17,581 nucleotides of DNA from CAZGYE01 sp964530165 (lineage in GTDB: Bacteria > Planctomycetota > Planctomycetia > Planctomycetales > Planctomycetaceae): NCBI GenBank assembly GCA_964530165.1, contig CAZGYE010000090.1:1-17581 (forward strand). Reading direction: 5' to 3'. The translations under genes and the position numbers were made by a program. Every line of letters begins with the position of its first letter. Positions within the stretch are counted from its first letter, which is position 1. Under the pieces are notes generated by a model. The model ran no database searches and was not told the DNA's origin. It saw only the letters and a list, made by a program, of their open reading frames with translations. This document shows, piece after piece, positions 6,713 to 12,460 of the stretch.

Positions 6713-8500
6713 TCACTGGTCCGCCAGTGCGCGGCGTAGTCGTTTCTTGGCTTCGGTGAAGTCCGGTTTCAACCGGATGGCCTCGCGAAAGCTGTCGATC
6801 GCGTCATCGAAGCGGCCCCGGGCGGCCAGCACATTGCCGAGATTGAAGTGTGCCAACGGGTCGTCCGGTTTGATCAGGACGGCGTTTTGAAAGTGCTGTG
6901 TCGCTTCCCGCAGTTTGCCCCGCATGTGCAACAGCAGGCCCAGCTTGTTTTCCGACCGGAAATCCTGCGGATCGATCCGGATCATTTCACGGTAATGGTC
7001 GGCAGCCTCGTCGAGCAAACCCCGGCTTCGCAAGATCTCGGCCAGCTTGGAGTGCGCGGGCGCCATGTTCCGATTGATGCGGACCGCTTGACGAAAATGG
7101 TCGACCGCGTCGTCGATCCGGCCCTGCTCTTCAAGCAGCGCCCCAAAGTTATAGTGAGTTTCGGGGAATTCGGGATGGATCTCGATGGCCCGCAAGAAAT
7201 GAGCCGTGGCTTCATCGAACCGGCCGCGGACCCACAGAAGATTGCCCAGGTCGTTGTGAGCCAGCCAGCAGTTCGGGTTTTTTCGCAGCGTGTCGCGCCA
7301 GAGAGTTTCGGCGTCGTGATACACGTGGCACCGCTGCCAAGTCAGCATCCCCAGTGCAATCACCACCGAGACAGCCACTGCTTTCATCATCAGCGCTGTT
7401 GGACGTCCGTCGCGTTGAGCGATTTGCCAGCCACCCGCCACCGCGAGAGCAATCATCCCGATGAGTGCGTGGTACACGTAATGATCGGCCACATACGAAT
7501 ACCTCATGAAGAAGATGGTGAAGAAGCCGAGGAACGGACCCAGCGTGATCATGAAATAACCGAGGCCGAACAGCACGGGCCGCCCCCAACTGCGGCGAAA
7601 CCACCAACACAGCGCTAACAGAACAACCAACAACCCGTCGGGAACGTAAGAGGCAGGATTCATCGCCCCGATCTGCCAACGTGGATACACAAAGCTCAAC
7701 GTGACGGGCCACGCTGTCTTGTAGAGATAGAACCAAACGGCCCAGCCGGCCCCGGCCAGGCGAGCGAAGAATCCGTCGTCGCGAATGGCGATCTCGCCGA
7801 TCGCGCGCACGTACTGAAACCAAATCTCGACGACGCTGAAAAGGAAAGCGATCACAAAAAAGGGAAGACACCGCACGAGGTCTCGGCGGCTGAGCGTCCC
7901 ACGCGTCCACAATGCGCACATCAGCAACACCACCGGCAGGCCGACGGCTGAACCTTTACTGAGCATCGCCAGCACAAAACACGCGACGGCCAATCCGTAC
8001 CATTTCTTAGCGTGCCCCGACGCATCAACGTGCAGGTAACAGAGCAGGGCGGCCAAATAGAAGAACAGTGAAAGCACGTTTCTCCGCTGGCTGATCCAGG
8101 CCACGGACTCAACGTTCACAGGATGAATTGCAAACACCAGCGCTGCGAATGACGCAGCGGGGACATTCAAACGCGCTAGAATTCTGAAAACAAGCAATGC
8201 TGAGGCAATGTGAATCAGGACGTTGACGATGTGATAGCCGGCAGGTTCCAGCCCCCAAAGCTGGTATTCCAGCCAGTAACTTGTCCACGAGATTGGCCAA
8301 TAGTTGGCCATTTCGGTGGTACACCAGATCCGGTAGAGGGCGTTGTCCTTGACGATCACGCTTTCGGTGAGGTGATAGTCGTCATCCCAGACGTAACCGG
8401 CCGACATCGCCGGTCGGTATGCCAGCAGCGTGCAGAGGACGATTGCAGCCACCATAAAGGACGCGGACCGAGTCGCGGTCACTGGGGCCAAACTCGCCAT
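6713..8500 (-). CDS. TMTC-like GT-C membrane protein with C-terminal TPRs
   Basis: The protein has 595 residues. I chose the ATG at 8500-8498, 7 nt after the SGNH stop; the longer frame (to 8653) lies inside the SGNH gene. Residues 1-390 are a polytopic membrane domain with roughly nine to ten helices. The first lumenal loop has an acidic WDDD motif (Asp39-41), in the place where GT-C glycosyltransferases carry catalytic Asp residues. Strong family motifs are AIHPVNVESVAWISQRRNVLS (about 124-144) and RYSYVADHYVYHALIG (about 333-348). Residues about 413-595 hold five to six TPRs (for example HFNLGNVLAARGRFDDAI). This matches the eukaryotic TMTC protein O-mannosyltransferase architecture and its bacterial homologues. 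It is probably a lipid-linked-sugar-dependent glycosyltransferase acting on exported protein or glycan. Substrate is unknown. Confidence 0.88.
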   Translation of the reverse strand: MASLAPVTATRSASFMVAAIVLCTLLAYRPAMSAGYVWDDDYHLTESVIVKDNALYRIWCTTEMANYWPISWTSYWLEYQLWGLEPAGYHIVNVLIHIASALLVFRILARLNVPAASFAALVFAIHPVNVESVAWISQRRNVLSLFFYLAALLCYLHVDASGHAKKWYGLAVACFVLAMLSKGSAVGLPVVLLMCALWTRGTLSRRDLVRCLPFFVIAFLFSVVEIWFQYVRAIGEIAIRDDGFFARLAGAGWAVWFYLYKTAWPVTLSFVYPRWQIGAMNPASYVPDGLLVVLLALCWWFRRSWGRPVLFGLGYFMITLGPFLGFFTIFFMRYSYVADHYVYHALIGMIALAVAGGWQIAQRDGRPTALMMKAVAVSVVIALGMLTWQRCHVYHDAETLWRDTLRKNPNCWLAHNDLGNLLWVRGRFDEATAHFLRAIEIHPEFPETHYNFGALLEEQGRIDDAVDHFRQAVRINRNMAPAHSKLAEILRSRGLLDEAADHYREMIRIDPQDFRSENKLGLLLHMRGKLREATQHFQNAVLIKPDDPLAHFNLGNVLAARGRFDDAIDSFREAIRLKPDFTEAKKRLRRALADQ

Positions 8501-8507
8501 TTGCCAC

Positions 8508-9653
8508 TCAATCCTTGTTGAAAAAGCGTTCGCGCAGGAACGTTTCGATGGCTTTGGCAGCCATTGCGTGCGCGATTTCGTTGGGATGGTGGTCGGAAGG
8601 ATGCACCCACAGGTCGCGGTCCCGGCGTCCGCGAAAAGTGTCGAGCAAATCAAGCACCGGCAGGCCCATCGATTCGCAAGCCGTACGCACGAGGTCGTGG
8701 ACCGCCTCGAACGGATAGACGCCGTCGAGATCTTGAAATTCAGGAAAAATCACCAGGACAAGTTGGAACTTGTGTTGCCCGGAAAGTTTGACGGCGTGCT
8801 CCAGCGCGGCCCGCGACATGTGCCAGTCAGCGCGGAGACTGCCGGTTGAACGAAAGAACTGCCGGGGCTTTGCAAAAAAGTGCTGTGAATAGTAGTCCCT
8901 CATCGTTTGCCGCACCTCTCGCGCACGATAATTGTACTGCAAGAAGTCAAGCACGCGGCTATAGCGAGCCAGTCCCTGTGGCTCTTTCAGGTAGATTCCC
9001 AAGCCCTGTCCATTGTTCAGGAAGGCTTCATCGGCATACGCATCGTTGAGATAGAAAGAAATGAGCACGAGATCCGCATCGAGAGCAAGCCAGCGGTGCT
9101 CCAGGTAGAGGATCTCATCGCGTGTGTTATAGCCCTGCGTTCCGGCATTGAGCACCTCGAACTTGTGTTCCGATGGCGGGTTCGCGTTGAGTGACTTCTC
9201 CAACCGCCGCAAGAAGGTGTCGGCATCGCGCACGCCCACGCCGAATGTAAACGAGTCTCCCACTCCCAGGAGTCGGAACGTTCCGGGCGGTTTTTTTTCC
9301 GAGATTTCCGGCCCGCGCAGCCCCAGCGAATTGATTTTCATCGGTACGCCATTGTCGGCATCAAAGTATCCTCGTGGGTTCGACGCATAAACGACTTTGA
9401 ATTGCGCGCCCGGGACGTACTCGCCCATCACCACGCCCTGGTCGGCAAAACGACTCGGCCGTTTGATCAGACCATCTCCCCACATGTTGGTCGTGCGATA
9501 AACGCCATTTTGCAGGACGCGCCACTGGGCCGGTGGATACCGTTCGGGACGAAGACCGAACGCGCGCATACCAAGTTCGCTGGCTACTAAGCTAACCGTC
9601 AAACCCATCAATACGGACAGCAAAACAAAGGCCACCCGTTTTCTGCGTGACAT
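8508..9653 (-). CDS. membrane-anchored SGNH/GDSL-type hydrolase
   Basis: The protein has 381 residues from the ATG at 9653-9651. An in-frame GTG at 9734 would add 27 residues; neither start has a good Shine-Dalgarno, but the ATG places SRRKR directly before a hydrophobic signal anchor (residues 7-25). SGNH blocks are all visible: block I GDSFTFG (Gly132, nucleophile Ser134), block II NAGTQGYN (Gly171 and Gly174), block III YLND (Asn203), and the catalytic pair in SDHHPN (Asp354, His356). The fold hydrolyses or transfers acyl groups. Anchored SGNH enzymes next to polysaccharide genes often act on O-acetyl groups of surface glycans, which is inferred here. It is first in a two-gene operon with the TMTC-like gene and divergent from the CRTAC1 lipoprotein gene. 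Confidence 0.88.
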   Translation of the reverse strand: MSRRKRVAFVLLSVLMGLTVSLVASELGMRAFGLRPERYPPAQWRVLQNGVYRTTNMWGDGLIKRPSRFADQGVVMGEYVPGAQFKVVYASNPRGYFDADNGVPMKINSLGLRGPEISEKKPPGTFRLLGVGDSFTFGVGVRDADTFLRRLEKSLNANPPSEHKFEVLNAGTQGYNTRDEILYLEHRWLALDADLVLISFYLNDAYADEAFLNNGQGLGIYLKEPQGLARYSRVLDFLQYNYRAREVRQTMRDYYSQHFFAKPRQFFRSTGSLRADWHMSRAALEHAVKLSGQHKFQLVLVIFPEFQDLDGVYPFEAVHDLVRTACESMGLPVLDLLDTFRGRRDRDLWVHPSDHHPNEIAHAMAAKAIETFLRERFFNKD

Positions 9654-9838
9654 GGTCGCGCGCGGGGGACCGACGACGCCCCGCTGGTCGTCCGCTTGGG
9701 TTTGATCTCCGGTGTGCGCAGCCACCCGAATCACTCACTGTGCAATGTTTGCTTCTTCAACGCCCGCCCGCCTGCTGCATTCCAACTTCGCTTGATTTTG
9801 CGTTCGGTCTTGACAACATGCAGGCATTCCGCGGCCCC

Positions 9839-9867
9839 ATTGTAATCTGCGCACCGAGCAAGTTCCA
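9839..9867 (-). promoter_or_regulatory. candidate promoter of the SGNH-TMTC operon
   Basis: On the minus strand TGGAAC (9867-9862) is followed after 17 bp by TACAAT (9844-9839) and then GG. TACAAT matches 5 of 6 positions of the sigma70 -10 box; the -35 is poor. It lies about 185 nt from the chosen ATG. It is similar along its length to the plus-strand element at 9927-9957 (23 of 30 positions), which supports a functional unit. Confidence 0.5.
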
Positions 9868-9926
9868 GAAATTGGCCGGGGGACGGCTGACCGCCGTCTG
9901 AATTCGTTGAGTGCCCATTCAACTTG

Positions 9927-9955
9927 TGGAACCGGATCGGTGTGCGGGCTACAAT
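9927..9955 (+). promoter_or_regulatory. candidate promoter of the CRTAC1 lipoprotein gene
   Basis: TGGAAC (9927-9932), a 17-bp spacer, then TACAAT (9950-9955) and GG. It is the inverted partner of the minus-strand element at 9839-9867, sharing the boxes and an inner CGGTG-x-GC block. It would give a leader of about 145 nt before the ATG at 10107. Confidence 0.5.
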
Positions 9956-10106
9956 GGAGTCACCCGGCAACGCTGGACGACGGATTTGTGGAACTTTCGT
10001 CGACGGTTACTTTCTGACCGACCAGTTCTTCCGAGCGTTCCCGTTGCTCGACGCTTGGCCGTGCCCTTGGCAGCCTCTGGAACAATAGAAACCCCGGAGC
10101 AGCGGA

Positions 10107-11813
10107 ATGTCCCGTAGTCTCTACGTGCTTGCCGCACTGCTCGCGTTTGCCGGTTGCTCCTGCGAACCCGGACTTCCATCACCCAACCAGCCCAGCCCGG
10201 AAAAGGAAGTCCAGACCGATCGTCGTCCTGATGTGACGACCACCGCACACTTTGTCGAGAAAACGTCGCAGGCGGGAGTCCATTTCACCTATCGCAACGG
10301 CCAGGAAGCCGGACATCGTTCCATTCTGGAGTCGTTGGGCGGCGGCGTTGCCCTGTTCGATTTCGATGCCGACGGCGACCTGGATTTGTTCTGTCCGGGC
10401 GGCGGAGAGTTTGGCGAGAACCAGACCGTTCGCGGACGCACGCCGGCCTTCTTTCGGAACGAAGGCTCCTGGCAATTTACCGAAATCACCAAACAGGCGG
10501 GCGTGACCGGCGCGCCGTACTACAGCCACGGAGTCGCTGTGGGCGATTACGACAACGACGGTTTCCGCGACTTGCTGGTGACCGGCTACGGGGGGCTGCT
10601 GCTTTGCCGCAACCAGGGGGACGGCACGTTCGAGGCGGTGACCACAACGGCCAACCTGCACGACCGGCTTTGGAGCTCCAGCGCCGCCTGGGGCGACGTC
10701 GACGGTGACGGTTACCTCGACCTCTACGTGGTGCACTACGTGAATTGGTCGTTCGAGAACCATCCGTTTTGTCCGGCGAGCAAGCCGGGACAACGCGAGG
10801 TCTGCCCCCCACGCCTGTTCGACGCGCTGGCGGATACATTCTATCTGAGCAACGGGGACGGGACGTTCCGGGACGTCTCGCAGGAAATCGGTTTGCGAGA
10901 GGATGGAAAGGGTCTTGGCGTTTTGATGGCCGATGTGGACCTCGACGGCGATTTGGACGTTTACGTCGGCAACGACACGGTGCCGAACTTCCTCTATCGG
11001 AACGACGGGGAGGGTCGCCTCGAGGAAGTCGCCCTGACGAGCGGAACGGCACAGAGTGATCTGGGCATGTCGGATGGCAGCATGGGGGTGGACTTGGGCG
11101 ACTTCAACCTGGACGGTTTGCCCGATCTCTGGGTGGCCAATTACGAACACGAGAGCTTTGCCCTGTACCGGAACGAGGGGAACGGCGTTTTTCAACACGT
11201 CAGCCGGGCGACCGGAGTGAGCGCTGTCGGCGGGTTGTATGTGGGCTGGGGAACGGCGTTTTTCGATTTCGATCGCGACGGCGACGAGGACATCTTCACG
11301 TCAAACGGGCACGTGATCCGCTTCCCAGTCACTGCTCCACTGCGGCAAGAGCCTTTGTTATTCGAGAACCAGGCGGGCAAAGGCTTCCTCAACGTCGCCT
11401 CGGCCGCCGGCCCGTACCTGGCCGCGCCTCATATGGGCCGTGGCGTCGCCCTGGGCGACGTGGATGACGACGGCGACCAGGACCTGGCTGTCTCGCATAC
11501 CAACGAACCGCTGGCCTTGCTCTCCAACGAGTCGGCGAATCAGAACCATTGGCTTTCGCTGCGCTTGATCGGCCGACGCAGCAACCGCGACGCCGTGGGA
11601 ACCGTCGTCCGCATCCGGACTGCCGGCGGTGAGCAGATGCGGCAGGTCAAAGGCGGGGCCAGCTATGCCTCGTCGAGCGATCTCCGAGTATTTTTCGGCC
11701 TGGGCGAGCAGCGGCAAGTGGACCGTATTGAGATTCGCTGGCCGGCGGGGGAGACCCAACTCCTCAGCGGCGTGCCCGCCGATCGAACGTCGATCGTACA
11801 CGAACCGAGGTAG
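10107..11813 (+). CDS. CRTAC1-type FG-GAP/VCBS repeat lipoprotein with ASPIC/UnbV domain
   Basis: The protein has 568 residues. The ATG at 10107 follows GGAGCAGCGGA. The N-terminus is a textbook lipoprotein signal, LLAFAGC with Cys17, followed by a Pro/Ser-rich tether. From about residue 48 there are seven propeller repeats with Asp-rich Ca2+ loops (DFDADGDLDLF, DYDNDGFRDLL, DVDGDGYLDLY, DVDLDGDLDVY, DFNLDGLPDLW, DFDRDGDEDIF, DVDDDGDQDLA). The ASPIC/UnbV domain occupies about residues 485-560 (GTVVRIRTAGG...GGASYASSSDLRVFFGLG...IRWPAG). It is a paralogue of the protein encoded at 3560-1779 but is lipid-anchored, not membrane-anchored. It sits alone, divergent from the SGNH operon, and ends 17 nt from the convergent DUF1080 gene. 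Surface-exposed Ca2+-binding and adhesion roles are inferred. Confidence 0.94.
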   Translation: MSRSLYVLAALLAFAGCSCEPGLPSPNQPSPEKEVQTDRRPDVTTTAHFVEKTSQAGVHFTYRNGQEAGHRSILESLGGGVALFDFDADGDLDLFCPGGGEFGENQTVRGRTPAFFRNEGSWQFTEITKQAGVTGAPYYSHGVAVGDYDNDGFRDLLVTGYGGLLLCRNQGDGTFEAVTTTANLHDRLWSSSAAWGDVDGDGYLDLYVVHYVNWSFENHPFCPASKPGQREVCPPRLFDALADTFYLSNGDGTFRDVSQEIGLREDGKGLGVLMADVDLDGDLDVYVGNDTVPNFLYRNDGEGRLEEVALTSGTAQSDLGMSDGSMGVDLGDFNLDGLPDLWVANYEHESFALYRNEGNGVFQHVSRATGVSAVGGLYVGWGTAFFDFDRDGDEDIFTSNGHVIRFPVTAPLRQEPLLFENQAGKGFLNVASAAGPYLAAPHMGRGVALGDVDDDGDQDLAVSHTNEPLALLSNESANQNHWLSLRLIGRRSNRDAVGTVVRIRTAGGEQMRQVKGGASYASSSDLRVFFGLGEQRQVDRIEIRWPAGETQLLSGVPADRTSIVHEPR

Positions 11814-11830
11814 TCTCGTCGGTCAGCGCT

Positions 11831-12460
11831 CTATTTCTTGAGGATCTCGATATCCTTGAACAGGACATGCATCACGGTGCCGGAGTGCATCTGCAGGGCG
11901 AAGTGTCCTTCCGGCCGGCTGGGATCGTCTTTCAGCTCGGCGGTCTTGACGCCGTTGACGTGCACGACGACGTTCCCGCCGTGTGCGGCAATGGTCATCT
12001 CGTTCCAATCGTCCGCCCTGGTGAACTTCTTCTCCAGCTCGGCGGTGGGTTTGTCAATCCAGGCGCGGCCGTAGCTCTCGTAGATTCCGCCGGTCCCACT
12101 GCCGACGCGACCAACTTGTACCTGCAGTCCGTGGGCCTTTTCGGGCTTCTTGATGATCGTGCGAATGTAGAACCCGCTGTCGCCGGAAAGACACTTGAAC
12201 TGAAACTTCACGCTGAAGTCCTTGAACACGTCGTCGCTCACCAAAAGTCCGTACAATTTGGTTTTGTTGGCTCGACCGACGCACGCCCCGTCCTCGATGG
12301 TCCAATCGCCCTCGCCGACTTTGTGCCAGCCGGTCAGGGTCTTACCGTCCATGAGTGGTTTCCAAGCCGGTTTTTTCTCTCCCGCCGCCAGAGGGCTGGG
12401 GAGCCAGAGTGCAACAGAAACAACCAAGAGAGCGGCGCGAGCGGTTCTGGAACACGGCAT
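11831..12460 (-). CDS. secreted DUF1080 protein (3-keto-disaccharide hydrolase family)
   Basis: The protein has 209 residues from the ATG at 12460-12458, preceded by AAAAGGGA. The frame is open to 12643, but a signal peptide (residues 1-26, ending PLAAG) begins exactly at this ATG. The rest is one DUF1080 domain, a concanavalin/LamG-like beta-sandwich. Family motifs are WKPLMDGKTLTGW (about 32-44), W-x-IEDGACVG, DSGFYIR, TGGIYESYGRAW, DWNEMTIAAHGG with VNG, and a closing FALQMHSGTVMHVLFKDIEI. Some members hydrolyse 3-keto-glycosides after sugar oxidation; activity here is inferred from family only. It is the second gene after the multiheme HzsA-like gene and begins 119 nt before that gene's stop, so co-expression and translational coupling are likely. 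Confidence 0.9.
   Translation of the reverse strand: MPCSRTARAALLVVSVALWLPSPLAAGEKKPAWKPLMDGKTLTGWHKVGEGDWTIEDGACVGRANKTKLYGLLVSDDVFKDFSVKFQFKCLSGDSGFYIRTIIKKPEKAHGLQVQVGRVGSGTGGIYESYGRAWIDKPTAELEKKFTRADDWNEMTIAAHGGNVVVHVNGVKTAELKDDPSRPEGHFALQMHSGTVMHVLFKDIEILKK

Larger units (their letters stand above)
9654..10106. other. divergent intergenic regulatory region
   Basis: These 453 bases lie between the SGNH gene (-) and the CRTAC1 lipoprotein gene (+). No credible gene is present; open frames here lack an RBS and family features. It holds two inverted promoter-like elements, listed separately. The first 81 bases would be coding if the SGNH protein began at the GTG at 9734. Confidence 0.6.

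Noticed and set aside
9810..9846. TTGACA at 9810 with TGTAAT at 9841 as a plus-strand promoter
   Set aside because: The 25-bp spacing is far too long, and the site lies about 260 nt before the gene.
10179..11198. 339-residue minus-strand open frame opposite the CRTAC1 lipoprotein gene
   Set aside because: Antisense shadow of the Asp-rich repeats.
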